Assembly: GCA_023935145.1 (NCBI GenBank)
Contig: CM043698.1
Location: 63,382,001 to 63,446,000, forward strand
Length of the DNA stretch: 64,000 nucleotides
Direction of reading: 5' to 3'
Source: Bretschneidera sinensis
Taxonomy: Eukaryota; Streptophyta; Magnoliopsida; Brassicales; Akaniaceae
The position numbers were made by a program, and so were the translations under genes. Position 1 is the stretch's first letter; the number at the start of each line of letters is the position of its first letter. The notes below the pieces were generated by a model. The model was not told the origin of the DNA, made no database searches, and worked only from the letters and a program-made list of their open reading frames with translations. Shown here piece after piece: positions 11,272 through 24,700 of this stretch.

Positions 11272-12904
11272 TGGATTTGTAAAATTTTAAAAAATAAATT
11301 TCAACTTAACTTACAAAATTAATCATGAGTCATGAGTCATGATTGACTATATATGTATTTATATTTTTCTAATATAAAGTGATTGATTTCATTTTTGTTA
11401 AGCCATAAAAGGTGATATTTACATACTTAGGGTTGAGACGATAAACCATATATTTATTATTAATATTTAATCCTAAAGCTCCCATATGAAAGGAAACAGA
11501 ATAACTAATATAAGGTTATTACTTTGGTGTCTTGAATATTTTTTTTTTGCTTTATGCAGCAAATCATTGTATTCGGTGATAAAATTTATATTTTTTTGTG
11601 ATAAAACATATGTATTTGATGGTAAAATTATTAATATTTTTTTTATTTTTATCATTAATATTTTTATTTTTATCATAAAAATAAAAAATTTCACTAAATA
11701 TAAATATTTTACCGTAAAATATAAAACGAGATAAATTACTTTTTTTAATAAGAAACCATAGAACCTATTTAAACACAAACTCGTGTTTTATTATATGTCA
11801 TTGTCGATTATTACTCCCTAGCTTTTTTTTGGTGTAATCGCGCATACTTTATTTAAAAGAAATCATAATGTTGACTTCGTGATAAGTCTTGAATATAACT
11901 GAAATGGATTTCAATTTTTTGTAAATCTTTCTTTGGGTTTAGGTCAGTTTTTGTTCGGGAATGGTTTAAGCATCGTTTTTCCCCCCAAGAGCTAACGCTG
12001 GTGTTGATCTTCACTTATCAAAAGAGAAAAAAAAAAAAAAAAAGAATTCGTGGAATGGACCCCTTGCCACTTATCACGCACAATCCATCAAATAACCATA
12101 TGATGATGGGAGGAAATAAAAATTGGGTCATGCCAATTACCAAAATTGCATATTTTTTTAGTCCAAAAACAGCATATCAGTATTATTATGGAGTATTTTT
12201 TTTTCCAAACACATTATTATTTTTTTTCTTCAGATACGTGGGGTCCACGATACCAATCTTGTAATATGCCTTGCCATACAAATCATAGGACCATCATCAT
12301 CGTCCAAATTTCTCATTTATACTATGGGGTTCAATTGCCACACTGTTGAGTACTTGAGTCTGTTTTACAACTTTATACCATCAAGGAGAAAATGACCCTT
12401 GACTTTATGACCAGAGAAAAACAAAGGGGGTTAAATGATGATCTATAATGGACGGTCAGCAAATTGAAAAGGATGGGAAGATTTTTTTTGGATGTTTGTT
12501 TTCCATGAAAAACGAAGCACATAAATATACTCTCCCTATTCATGGCAGATCATACCAAGTAAGATAAGATGTTAGTATGCACAATTAATCTTTAGTTTCA
12601 AGAAATCTAAAAAAGTCCAGCTTGAAAAAAATTAGTATAATTTTGAATGGAATTAATTAGTGTTACCTATTCAATCAATTTTTTCATTAAGCAAGCAATA
12701 ATTTTGATGTAATGAAATTTCACTTCACCAATAAAGTATCAATATGTTACACTTTTTGACGATTAAAACATAATTTCACAAGTCTAATCAAACGTTTAAT
12801 CATACATTTACAAGTGGCATGAGCAAAATGTAATTTTCAAACTTAACTTTTAATCCTTAAATATTTTGACATATTTTGACTAATCACGTTAATTATCTCA
12901 CGAC
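11272..12904. other. AT-rich intergenic DNA, no gene seen
   Basis: Short open frames here are compositional. The region 11580-11700 is dominated by TTTTTATCAT/AATATTTTTA repeats. No RNA gene or element ends were recognised. Confidence 0.4.
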
Positions 12905-13172
12905 AGTTACTCCCGACATTAAATCTGAGTAAATCGTGATGTTATTAGCTCATAATTGCACTCGACATTATTATAATTATTGCACAATATTATTCTCTCT
13001 ACAACTCTCTTGTTTTCCTGTTATCTTATTTCGAGGTACTGACTTAAGCATTATAGAGTTCTCTGGAGTCATGACCCTTCCGACGACTTGTAGCATTTTT
13101 TGTGTTCATGGTGTGCACAAATCGCTCTTTTTATTTGATCACTTGTTTCAAAATCGACATCAAAAAATTTAA
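12905..13172 (+). mobile_element. Possible LTR-retrotransposon remnant
   Basis: The stretch TACTGACTTAAGCAT, followed by GGAGTCATGACCC and CCGACGACTTG, resembles the 3' part of plant Ty3/gypsy LTRs, where an ACTGACTTGAGCGTCGGAG word is common. No second LTR, primer-binding site or coding region was found. The call rests on word similarity only. Confidence 0.3.
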
Positions 13173-13229
13173 TCTGAGTAACGATATTACTCGAGCATAA
13201 TTGATATGATAATGCTAGAGTAATGTAGT

Positions 13230-14640
13230 TTGAATAAATAAAATTATCTCAAATGAAATAAAAATAATAATAATATAAAAATAATTTTGTTATCCCATTA
13301 CTCTGAGATATTAATCTTCTTTTGCTATGGAGCAAAGCATGGAATCTCACAACAGTCACTACAAACAATAATCTACACCATTTAGTTTGAAAAAAAACCC
13401 ACATTCCCCTTTTGGCTAATAGACAAACAAAAATGATCAATTATTCCCACAACTTCACAAGTACTCTTTAAAGTTTAAACCAACTTGCTAATGATTTTTA
13501 TAATTATATCTTAAATAATGTTTCGTACTTGAACTGTGCAATGTTGGGTAAAGCAAATTCAATTAAAAATCTTAGACAGGATCCATCAATCTAAAATTGG
13601 AATGCAACTATAAACATGAACAATTTTTTTATAAGTTAAATAAAAAAAATTATATATACATTGATAATTCATATTTACAATTTGGAATAATAAAACTTTT
13701 TCACTAGGTAGAAAGCAAAAAAGATCAATGCCCTTGATATTATTATTATTCTCTTTTAATTTTTTAAGCATTTTTCTACATGAGATACTTCCATAATTAA
13801 TTACTTTTTCAAAGTCCCTACATGCTATTTATTCAAACCCTAAACCCAACTTGTGTTCACCACTCATGAAGATGCCTTATCTTTACCACTTTAAGTTGAA
13901 GTTCATAAACTTTTAACAAAAAATAAAAAAAATAAAAGATCATAAACAAAAGAAGATTAAAGATTGAAAGACATGAATTCCAAAATATTTCTCAATTAAG
14001 TGTATAACAAAATTCTTTTTTTTTTATTAACTAGGAGGGGGATTGAATCAAGGTTTTTTATATAAAAGATTCAAAAATAACTGCTACGTCAAAAAGCTCA
14101 TGTCAATTTCTTTTTTCTTATTAAAAATATAATTTCTCTTAACAAGATAAAAATGAAAAAGATTAGTGTCATATTTGAAAAAGATTTAAGATAAATAGTC
14201 ACCTACAAAATAACAAATGCCATAGGGAAAGAACTAGAAATAAGAGTAAAAAACAGGACCCAATCTGCAAAACCAAACATTAGTTAGAAGAAAAAAAAAC
14301 TGTGATATGGGCACCTAATGGTGCGCCTTTCACCTTTAGAATAATTCCAAAAAAAATCAAATAAATAAACAAAGCAAATATTTCTAACGAAAATAAACAA
14401 CTACTTTTTTTTTAATGAACAAATAAACAAATACAACTCCAATAGAATAGTATATTTTTGGTTTTGTTGCGAAAAAAAAAAACTAATAAAATAAAAATAA
14501 CTTACAAAACTAACCAAAATAAAATAAGAACAGGATACAATAGAATATGTTTTATATGGTGGATATTGCAGCGAAAAAAAAAAACCAGAGCTAGACACCT
14601 TCCATGCTTGAGGAGGATGAGAGAGAGAGAAAGAGAAGGT
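13230..14640. other. AT-rich upstream region of the BEL1-like gene
   Basis: No gene is supported. Poly-A/T runs are frequent. It becomes purine-rich (GAGAGA words) from about 14620, just before the inferred leader of the downstream gene. Confidence 0.35.
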
Positions 14641-14649
14641 GATTAAGGA

Positions 14650-15344
14650 TGGGGTTTAAGGGAGGGTTTTAGGTCCACCAACTGGTTGTTAGAGATAGAA
14701 CTCCTTAACCAAACTTATATCCTCAACAGCAAAGAATAAGAATCAGAATTTTGAAACAACAACAACAACAACAACAATTAGAAGCAGAACAAGGAAGTAG
14801 AAGAAGCAATTCACCAACTACCACAACTGGGTTTTGAAGCAAGAACCTCAAAGGAAAAGGAGGGGAAAAAAAGCAAAAGCCAAAGCCCAAAAGGAGGAAA
14901 CTATTTTAGAAAGGAGATCAGATAGAGAAAGTTATCATTTCTTTGAGAGACCTTTTCTTTTAGAGAGAGAAAGAAGGAGAGAGAGATGAGGTATATGTCT
15001 CTGCGTGCGTGAACCTTTCACGTGGGGATTGATGAAATGATGGATAGAGAATACATGATTAGAAAAAAAGAGGAAAAGTGAAGAAAAAAAATCCATTATT
15101 ACCAATAATTATAGGGGAAAAGGCCTGTTTATTTATTTTTCCTCATGGGGGTTTTGTTTACTTGTTATAATTGTTATTGTTGTTGTGTGGTAAAATTCGA
15201 TGAAAAGAGAAGTGTTGTGTTGTAGTATTGGGTTCTTGGGATCACAAAGTGTTTGGTTTTCTGAGGATTTTTGTATCAGCAGATCGGGTGTTGTCTTTGA
15301 GATTTCCTGTTCCCCACAATACCCACAACTGTACTGATTTCCAG
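14650..15344 (+). other. Inferred 5' leader exon of the BEL1-like gene
   Basis: The segment is rich in GA and CAA words, lacks the poly-T character of its surroundings, and ends in CCAG followed by a GT donor at 15345-15346. The matching acceptor is the cag ending at 16133 (TTTTTCAG), 69 nt before the ATG at 16203. A long leader interrupted by one intron is usual for BEL1-like genes. The transcription start cannot be fixed; the 14650 boundary is approximate. Confidence 0.5.
14754..14777 (+). repeat. (CAA)n tract in the inferred leader
   Basis: There are eight consecutive AAC/ACA triplets. CAA repeats are unstructured in RNA, and in the TMV omega leader they support translation. Here the role is inference from position. 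Confidence 0.5.
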
Positions 15345-16202
15345 GTATTTTTTTATTGCTTAATTTTTTTTTACTTTTATCTTTCACTTTGCTTAGCTGC
15401 TTATATCTAGATGTCTTCAAATTTTCTTTCTTTTATATATATATTTTTTCAAGTTACTTTATCTACTGTTTCCTCTCTCTCCCTCTGCCTGGACAAGATC
15501 ATGATGGTGATAATAAGAAAGTAATTTCTTGGGATTACAGATTTTGGGTTTGTCTCGTTTCATTTTGTTATCTTTCTTCTTATTGGGTATCTGATAATTG
15601 TTTTTTTAAAGTAATTTTCACTTGGTTTCTATTTTAAAGCTAGTTTTCTTTCAGATTTCATTTCTTGTTTGTTCATGAATTATGCTTCTAATTATGTTTT
15701 CAGTAGGGTGTTGGGTAAATCTGGATGGGATTTATGCAGGATTCAGTTCAAATTCTACTCAGATTGATATAAGGGGTTCATTTCAGTTGCTATATAATGT
15801 TAGACTTCTAATAGTTGTATAATAATTATTTGCTTAAGCCACCAGTAACAGCTTTTATTCATGATACATGATGATAGATAGCTATGGATTGTCCTATCTG
15901 CTTGTGCTTGGTTGCTTGTTTTGGTGGATTTCTTCTTCTTTTATTATACATCCAAAAAAAGAGAAAAGAAAATAAAAAGGCAGTCCTATTTCTATTAAGC
16001 ATGTATGAGAGTAAGATTAGAATCTACAAGCTAGAATTTGTAATTGAATTTCAAGTTCGTGAAGGCAATTTGTTTTCAAAACATGCTTAGAATTGTTAAT
16101 AACTGGATGTTGGTTCCATTGATCGTTTTTCAGTTCCCAGAGTGACTGTGTAATCTTAACAGAGTAACCAGGCAGGACATTTGTGAGATTGGGAGAGAAA
16201 AA

Positions 16203-17292
16203 ATGGCTACTTATTACACTAGCTCAAGTAAACAAAGAGATGCTCCGATGATTTACTTAAGGGAACCTTTGCCTTGTTCGTATCCAGAAGCACCGGTTCT
16301 TCCTGGTAATATGATGATGTATATGAATTCTGCTTCATACACAGATACATTAGCTGGAAATTCTCAGCAGCAAACCAACTGCATTGATATCCAGTCTGTG
16401 GACGCTTCGGATTCAACTTCACAGCAACAAGAAATTTTTTCTAATCTTGGCGGTTCACGGATTGGTGAGCAAGATTTTAGTTCTTGGAGGGACGGTAGAA
16501 ATGAGATGTTACTTATGCACCCAATGGGCGGTCCCACCAGCATTCCTCAAGGTGGACAAAACTTGCAGGGTCAGGGATTGTCCCTTAGCCTTGGTACTCA
16601 AATTGCATCAGGAATCCAAATGCCTTCCATTTCCTACCGGAATCCAAATCCAGGTTTTGCTTCGTTCTTGAATTCTAATTCCTCAATTATAGGTGAGGGT
16701 GGCAGCAGGAATGGCCCTTCTAGAGACGAACAATCGAGAAATGCTGAATTTATGCCACCTGGTTTTCCGGGAGGTAACCAAGATTCACACAAGGGGGATT
16801 TAACTCCGTTTGGAGTGTCAAGTATTGCAAGAATCATTCCCAATTCAAAGTATCTCAAGGCAGCACAACAATTGCTCGATGAAGTTGTTAATGTTCAAAA
16901 AGCTCTGAAGCAGCCTGATAGTGAGAAAAACCAAAACTCAAATGACCAGCGGATGAAGAATTCCAAGGAAGACGACGGGGGATCAAAGAATAGCTCGAAC
17001 CCTCAAGAATCTACCAATAACCCCCAAAATGAGCTTTCACATGCTGAAAGACAAGATTTGCAAAACAAGTTGACTAAGCTTTTGTTCATGTTGGATGAGG
17101 TAAGACCTATACATTTTAGTTTTAGTCTCTTGTCAAAGGTAATTATTGTTTGTCCTTCTGAATTTGCCTTGTTTGGTTGTACATTGACACTGATATGGAT
17201 TATATTTGATTGAATTTTCCTCATTAAAATTCGTAATATTCATAGAAGTTGTTGCAGAATTGAGAAAATCGATATTTTTGAGTCTAAAATCT

Positions 17293-17328
<36 letters not shown>

Positions 17329-20061
17329 CCCAAACTGTTTGTCTGTGTTTGTGCATAATTCAATTTAAGGAGAAAGAACTATAAGGTGCTTATTTGCCTG
17401 TGAAGACGATGTGGGTGAGAAAGATAAAGCCATCTTTAAAGACATAATTTGGGGTTAATGACTATAATTGAAGCATAATGATATCTTATGTTATGGAGTG
17501 CTAATGGGGGAGGTTTTCGCATCTGAACAAACCTGGTTACTTAAATTAATTGGTAGTTCTCTGAGAAGGCTGCTGAATGGTGCAGGCTACTGTATTTTCT
17601 TCTAGGGGCCCCTAAAATTTAGTCATAAATATGAATTCTAGTGACAAGTATCCTTAGATTTCACTGTTGTCAATCTTTTGTACCTTTGTTTGGCAGAATA
17701 TTCCTTTAGATAGAACTAGGAGATGGAGTCCTTCTACTTGGGATATTTAAGATATGGAATGCGGTGTTCAGGAGAGGACTCAGCCAAAATCCTTTTTGCT
17801 GTACAATCTAATATGGAGATGGTTTAATTCAGGTCATTTGAAGTTAATATATCACAATTAAGTTCAAATTAGCATCGCATATGAGATACAAATTTCCTAT
17901 CTTTCAAAATCATTCTCCATTTTTTACTACAAATGTTCATATACTATGCCTAAAACTTAATTTATGTGATTTGACAATCAAAAAGGGTATAGAAAAAAAG
18001 GCTGATCATGGGCTGCTTTTGATGAGTATAAGACTGCAAATGAAACACTCCCTTGTTTTAGCACTCCAATTAGTTTTCCAGAATTTGGTGAAGACACTGA
18101 ATAGTCATTCTATCAGACTCTATGGTAGCTTTCCTTAGTGATATTTGAAGCTCCTCCTTTGTTTCTGAGGTCTAATGACGATCGTGTATTCTCACAGGTT
18201 GATCGAAGGTACAAACAGTATTATCACCAAATGCAGATTGTGGTGTCATCATTTGATGTGATAGCAGGATGTGGGGCAGCTAAGCCATACACCGCACTTG
18301 CACTTCAGACTATATCCCGCCACTTTCGGTGCTTGCGTGATGCAATCTCTGGCCAAATCCGTGCAACTCGTAAAAGCCTCGGGGAGCAAGATAGTTCAGA
18401 CAATAAAGGTGTTGGAATAAGCCGCCTACGATATGTGGATCAGCATCTTAGGCAACAGAGGGCACTTCAGCAGCTTGGTATGATGCAACAACATGCTTGG
18501 AGACCACAAAGGGGTTTGCCTGAAAGCTCTGTTTCAATTCTTCGTGCTTGGCTGTTCGAGCATTTTCTTCATCCGTAAATCCTCAATCATAATCTTGTTT
18601 TCTCTATTTCATAATTCCACTTTTTCTTGCAAAGGCAACTTCTTGGTTTAATCATACTAATTACTGATTTTGATGTCTGCCAGTTACCCAAAGGATTCTG
18701 ATAAGATCATGCTCGCAAGGCAGACAGGCTTGACCAGAAGTCAGGTAAAAATGAAGTAATCATCTTGTTAGCAAATCACAAGGATGAGATGGTTTCATTT
18801 CCAGGGTTTTGATATCTGTATTTTGATTGTTGCTGTGGCTGCTTAATCAGGGCCTTGCAAATTGTATTGCGTCTAGACAGATAAGACCAATTTGATCTTA
18901 GTTGGGAAATATTTTGTCAATGGTAGTGGCAATATCTAAGAAAATTAGAATTTATGTGTTAAAGGTTCAAGATAAATAACATTCTTTATGGAAAAAGTAG
19001 TGTAAAAAGAAAAATAGTATTGGTTCACATTCCACCAGATTTAGAAACACACGGAACTAGTCTAAATTATGAAAAATATCAGCCAGTCTTTTGGTAGGCA
19101 TGTGGCCTGCCGCAAAATTTTGGTAAAGATTTCACCATGTTGCGTTCTTCAAAACCCCCACCTTGTATCACCCATTTTTGCAGAATAATTATAATTATTT
19201 ATTCAAGAATTTAGTTGCTTTACCTTGGTAAGAATGTATCTTAACCTTAAAAGAGAGTATGAGATTGTCATGATGAATTCTGCATCTTCCTCATTTGTAT
19301 TAATTCCGTACTTTTGGTCACGTATGTGTTCCTTTTCTCAGGTTTCAAACTGGTTTATAAATGCACGGGTGCGTCTCTGGAAGCCTATGGTTGAAGAGAT
19401 GTACAAGGAAGAGTTTGCTGATGCGGAGATGGACTCTAATTCGTCATCGGAAAATGGGGGCAAAGCATCGAAAGGTGATATGAGGACCTCTGAGGATAGA
19501 GAGGAAGAATTTCAACAAAGTGGGATCTCAAGAGCTACTGAGAGATGCAGCACTGGTCAACAGATGGATTCCAAATCTGATCATGTTCCCGATGTAGAAA
19601 TGACAGGATTAACTGCCGGAGCTACTTTCCAAAACAGCACGCGCGGAGAAGCTGAAGCTGAATATGGGTTGCTAAAGCTGAGGGAGGAGCAAAGGCACGG
19701 TATGGATGACTGTAGTCTCTTCCCCGATACAATTGTTCATTCTGATGGGAGCAGTGATAGGTTCATGGCAACTGCTGCTGCTGCTTACCACGTGTCAGAG
19801 ATGGGGAGGTTCGGGAGTGGAAGTGGGGTATCTCTCACTTTGGGGTTGCAGCATTGTGAGGGTGGTAGTCTACCGATGTCTGGTGGTACCCATCACAGTT
19901 TTCTTGCCATGAGGGGGGATGAGATGTACAATGCTGCAGCATCTTCTGTAGGGACCGAGACAGCAGATTTTGAATGCATAAATCCTGGGAACATGCAACA
20001 CAGGTTCAGTTCCTCCCAGTTATTACATGATTTTGTTGCGCGAAAAGCTTATAGATTGTAG
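16203..20061 (+). CDS. BLH6: BEL1-like homeodomain transcription factor (BLH6/BLH7 type)
   Basis: Coding exons: 16203-17099, 18198-18574, 18684-18744 and 19342-20061. All joins keep frame, giving 684 aa. Order of domains: N-terminal ZIBEL-like QGLSLSLG (about 124-131), SKY box [14 protein letters not shown] (214-227), BELL domain from SHAERQDLQ (279) to about 360, and a TALE homeodomain at about 400-460 with the HPYPKD three-residue loop and [12 protein letters not shown] in helix 3. A C-terminal [13 protein letters not shown] follows, and the protein ends with an HDFVA motif plus a short extra tail. The EDFGSWRD-like [10 protein letters not shown] stretch and the [20 protein letters not shown] context match Arabidopsis BLH6/BLH7. 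BLH6 is a nuclear protein that partners with KNAT7 to repress secondary-wall genes; that role is family knowledge. The start is the first ATG after the leader-intron acceptor. Confidence 0.93.
17289..17321 (+). repeat. Poly-T run in BEL1-like intron 1
   Basis: About 33 consecutive T residues lie in the first coding intron (17100-18197), which is otherwise ordinary and shows no element ends. The length of such a run is prone to assembly or sequencing error. Confidence 0.7.
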
Positions 20062-20370
20062 ATTTATCAAATAATTCATATGGGGAGAAGAAAAGGGACT
20101 GTGAGAGCCATGCTTTCCACAGATCATTTCTGAAAAACATTCATCCTGCTTGCAAATGGTAGAAGATTGTAGTCATCTGAATATGAAAACATATAAAGCA
20201 CAGTTGTAATATATGAAGATTACTTGGTTGGAAGGTTAGCATATTTGTAAAGATACATAATTTTTGTCTAATACGTTGAAGGAAAGATGTACAATTAATG
20301 GCAAGTTGCAACTCTGTTATTGAAGAATATTCTTGATTTGAAATAAAGATGGTAGGGATTGGGCTTGTTA
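20062..20370 (+). other. 3' UTR of the BEL1-like gene (inferred)
   Basis: Downstream of the TAG at 20059-20061 there are AATAAAG-type words near 20340. The next gene is convergent (minus strand) and ends at 21743, so the two genes meet tail to tail. Confidence 0.4.
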
Positions 20371-20572
20371 TTTTCATGTTGATTGTGACTTCTAAGATAG
20401 ATCTGTTAAGGAAACTATTCTAGGACAGCATAGCTGGTTCAAGTGAATTTCAGTTCTAAAACCCATTTCATTCTTTTCGGCCAAACTTTTGGCAAAATTC
20501 CTTCCATCAGTTATGAGAAGGAACAAATCTCTTCCAATATTCCAGGCCTCTCCCATCTAACTTCACTCGTAT

Positions 20573-20784
20573 TAGGGTGTGTTAAGGAATGTTTGGCGGA
20601 CAAGATGATAAGGGTATAAGATGATTTTTATACATGGTAGACAGAATGAGAGGAAAGGTAGGATATCTCATCCAGCGACAATAGAATAAAATCAATATGC
20701 TTTGGGGGTGAGATGTGACATCCTTTCTCCTTTCTTGATTATCCACCTCATCCTCTCTTATCCTGTTCACCATATGCACCCTTA
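20573..20784. mobile_element. Short MITE-like element, about 212 bp
   Basis: The left end is TAGGGTGTGTTAAGG. The reverse complement of the right end is TAAGGGTGCATATGG. Inner words GATAAGGGTATAAGATGA and GGATAAGAGAGGATGAGG are also inverted to each other. It is non-coding and lies between the two convergent genes. hAT-like ends are possible, but no clear 8-bp duplication was seen. Confidence 0.45.
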
Positions 20785-21742
20785 GGGTTGATTGGAGAAA
20801 GGTCAAGTACGACTCTATTAGTCTCCCACCTCATACGTAAAATTTTCTTCTCTTACTGTATTTTATATTTTCCCCTTTTATCGCGCGTAATCACTAATAA
20901 AATTTTGGGTTTGACTCCTCTCTGTTATTGGGATTTCCTCAAATCTCTAAACGGTGACATAGATGCTTGACAAGAACACCATTAGAAAAGGAGACCAATG
21001 ACCAAATACAATTTAACTTAGATGTTGTACGTGTCAAGCATATAAGTCACCATTGAGAGAATGAGGGAGTCCTAATAATGGAGAGGAGTCGGAGTCATTG
21101 GACCCTAACATTCTGATATATGGCCTGGACGAGATATGCAACAAGAAGGCAGGCTGGAAACAAAATCCTTTCTCCATCAACATTATCATTAGATTTGATG
21201 CAAATAGTGCAGTAAATGTTGTCTTAAAGACCTTCAAAATTGGTCTAAAATGTAGCTGGACATAACCTAATTAGTAGCCACACCTCTCTAAAGACTATTC
21301 TCTATCTCCAATTATCACAATTGATTTAAAAAAAAAACCCGTGACATGAAATGCTAGATTTAACTGAAATTTCTAAAATGCAGAACTTTTGACACTCTTT
21401 CATAACGCCTGTTCCCTATACAGAGATTTATCAGAAAATAACTGTCAGGTAACATATTTCATATATAACAGGTACTAATCAGCATAAAAAAGGGCTTACA
21501 ATTCTGGCTCCACTATACTCAACAAGAACAAAAAGTGAGAAGCACCATTAAATAAATCATTTCTACCATATCTACCTCTGCCATGATCCTAATGGAACTG
21601 CTTTCAGGCCCCACGAAGTCCTTGAACAAAAGAGAAGGAATTATAACTGAATTTTGAAGAAGTTAAACTTAAAAGTCACTCACAACATGAAAGTAAAATT
21701 ATTTACTAAACGCAGTGCCTCAGGCCAACATTGCCGGGATTT
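20785..21742. other. Intergenic DNA between convergent genes
   Basis: Two short similar blocks, at about 20940-20965 and 21030-21070, share a CAAATCTCTAAACGGTGAC-type and a TCACCATTGAGAGAATGAG-type sequence in inverted orientation, with GGAGAGGAGTC opposite GACTCCTCTC. This gives a loose inverted repeat at 20905-21085, probably a decayed element. The rest should include the 3' UTR of the minus-strand DRD1 paralog. Confidence 0.35.
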
Positions 21743-24700
21743 TCACCTGAAAATATATGACAAATTAAACGTCAGAATGAATGAACATATGCAAAAATTA
21801 GATCAAGAGAAAATAATACAGCAACCTTTTGTACAAAACTTTCACATCTTCTCTTAGATTTGGACTTTCCAAGAACAAGTCACCACACTCATCCACTTCG
21901 ACAGTCTGCACTTCAGAGTCTTGGCATCCACAGTTTTCATTCCACTCGAACCACATCTTTGAAATCAATTCCTTTCGGTAGCATGTAAGATAGTCTTTTT
22001 CCTCGGGTGAATCAGCAGCAATCAATCTATATGTGTATACTTTTCTCTTTTGACCTGGTCGGAATGCACGGCCTATTGCTTGGCGGGTCACTGATGGGTT
22101 AAGGTGAACATCCAATATTAGGACACGTGATGCCCCAACCAAAGAGATCCCTTCACCACAAGCTTTAATTGATCCAAAGAAGACTTTTGCATCTGGGGAA
22201 TTGTTAAAGCGTTCCATTGACCATTCCCTGTGCTCCGAATTTGAATCACCTGTTATCATATAAAGCTCCTTTCCAGGACTCCAGCCTTTTACTTTTACTG
22301 ATAATCTCTCCAAAAATTTCAGGGGCAGGATATACTGACTGAAAACCAGCAACTTCTCACCAGCTGATTCACATAGGCCCAATATATTGAGGAAAAATTT
22401 CAATTTCACTCCATTTCTCACATCCAGATTTTCTAACATCTCATCTATCTTCTCATCATCGCCAAATGAACTTCTGTCTCCAGTTGCTTGATAGTTCTCT
22501 GAAAAATATTTCAGTCGAGGATGCATATACAGAGCACTCCCAACTGAAATTTGCTTAAACTTATCCAACTTCCCCAAATTGTTAACCTCATCTTTCTGTT
22601 TTGTGCTGAGATTGAGCATAACAGTAAAGTCAAAAAGCCCAGGTAGCTCATCAAGAAAATCTCCTTTATAGTAATGGAGAACTTGACTGGTCATCTCACG
22701 GAGATCTTGTATGACAGCCACTTTTCTTGTAGAATTTTCGTCCTGTAGTGTCTGCTCTACCAACTCAAAGAAAGTTAAATCTTTACAAGCTTTCAAGTAC
22801 TTCCTCGTACCTGATATCTTTACTCTGCTCATGATGCGACTAACAACAGCTCGGGAAGTTGGAAGTTTCAGGAACTTTGGACGAACAAGATTCAAAATAT
22901 TGAATACCTCTTTAACATGATTTTGGTAAAGAGTTCCTGAAAGTACAACTTTTCGAGGGGTCTGGACTCTTGCAAGGGATTGAAAAACATCAGTGTCATC
23001 GTTCCTTGGAGTGTGACCTTCATCTATTATAAGCACTGTGGGGACCTTTAGCAGTATTTCTTGACAATCAGCTTCCACTTTGTTGTCCCCCTTGTCACGA
23101 AAAATGACAGAAAGCTGGTTATACCCTAAAAATAGGATGCTCTTTTGTGCTACCCATTTTTTCAACACAATTAGCTGCTGAGACCGAGTTTCTGCTTTAG
23201 AAGTATAAAAATCATGCAACGGAATGTCCTCAACCTGCCATGTCTTGAATTCCTTCTTCCATGTTTCCAATATGCCTTTAGGTAATACAACCAATGGTCT
23301 GGCATCGGGATACTTCGCTAAAAAACTCTGCATAAAACTTATAATCATAAATGTCTTACCAGAACCTGGAGCATGAGCCAAAATGCAACCCCCGGGATCA
23401 TCTGTCACCAGGTTGCTACAAAGAAAATTGAAGCCCTCCACTTGATGGGGTTTCATTTGCTTTCCATGCCTTGGATGAACAGAAATTTTAGTCATCACTG
23501 AATTATCTCCAGGAGATTTAACTCTACCTGGGAAAATCTCAGCCGAATTTCTGGTATTGGAGTTCTGAGATTCATGCATGTAAGTTCGTGTTGTCCTTTT
23601 TCCCTGGATCATAAGGAAAATAAAGATCAAATATGATGATAAAAAATGCAGAACAGAACAATTCACAGGCAACAAATTTAGATCTCCCAATATCTAGATC
23701 CAATCAGGTTCATTGTTTAATAGTCGTATATTACAAGAAACAATATGCATACATTTATAAAAACAAATACATTAGCAAGGAAGGAAACCATGATCCTAAT
23801 AGAATGATCTAAGATTTTTAACCTTGTTACTATATCTAGGATACGGAGTTAGAGCACAAAAGCGTCAATTTTCAAGAATGTTATGGCCAAGAGCGCTTCC
23901 AGAGCATTTTATATATTAATAATATAAATATATAAAAATTAGTATACAAATAATATATACTTTCTTGGTAGAACTAAAAACATACTAGTAGTTGTTATTG
24001 TCGATTACACCTACAGAGAATATATATTAGCAGTGGGATAACATGACCACAAGAAATCAAGTGGCTCAGTGGTTATGCATTTGCACTTCCACTAAGCTCA
24101 CCCCCGTTCAAGCTATTTTCTCTCAGATTTTGAGAGTGTGAATTCTTGGCGAATGAAAAACTCGTCCTCCAATCAGAATACAATCTCTTTCCCTTGAATA
24201 AAATTCCCCTGTACTAAATTGAGAAAGAGAAGTACACAAAGATTCAACATAGGCTGCCTAGCTTTAATTGAGTAGAATTATATGTGACATTGTAAATGTG
24301 TAAAACCATTCATGTACATTTTCTTGCAAGAAAGCAATGCAAACTGACAGTCTACTAAGTCTGAGATTAAGTAACTAAACTACGTTTTATCTTTAGAAAT
24401 TGTGAGAAAAAGAAATTTTGGCACAGTCCAAACATATAAAACACGTTTTACATCTCTCATAATTGTGCGTGAGCCAAGAAGCAACACCTAATCATTCCAA
24501 CAGTCCTTATATATAGGTGATATGCCTTGAGGGCAAACCCTTGGCTGTTGGCATATGTAATGTGGGGTCAAAATAAATTTAAGATACCAACAAATCCAAA
24601 AGCTAGTATAGGCTCATCTTGCAACTTGGATTCTGGATCATAATAGAACTTTAGTGACACTTTATTTCTGGAAAAAGGATATGGAATTAATCATCAATTC

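Noticed and set aside
12001..12349. Overlapping 67- and 87-codon frames near 12.1 kb
   Set aside because: Poly-A/T-driven, no motif, no splice support.
17100..17213. Open-frame extension of BEL1-like exon 1 past 17099
   Set aside because: The GT donor at 17100 and the in-frame continuation VDRRYKQYY at 18198 match the family; the extension is intron read-through.
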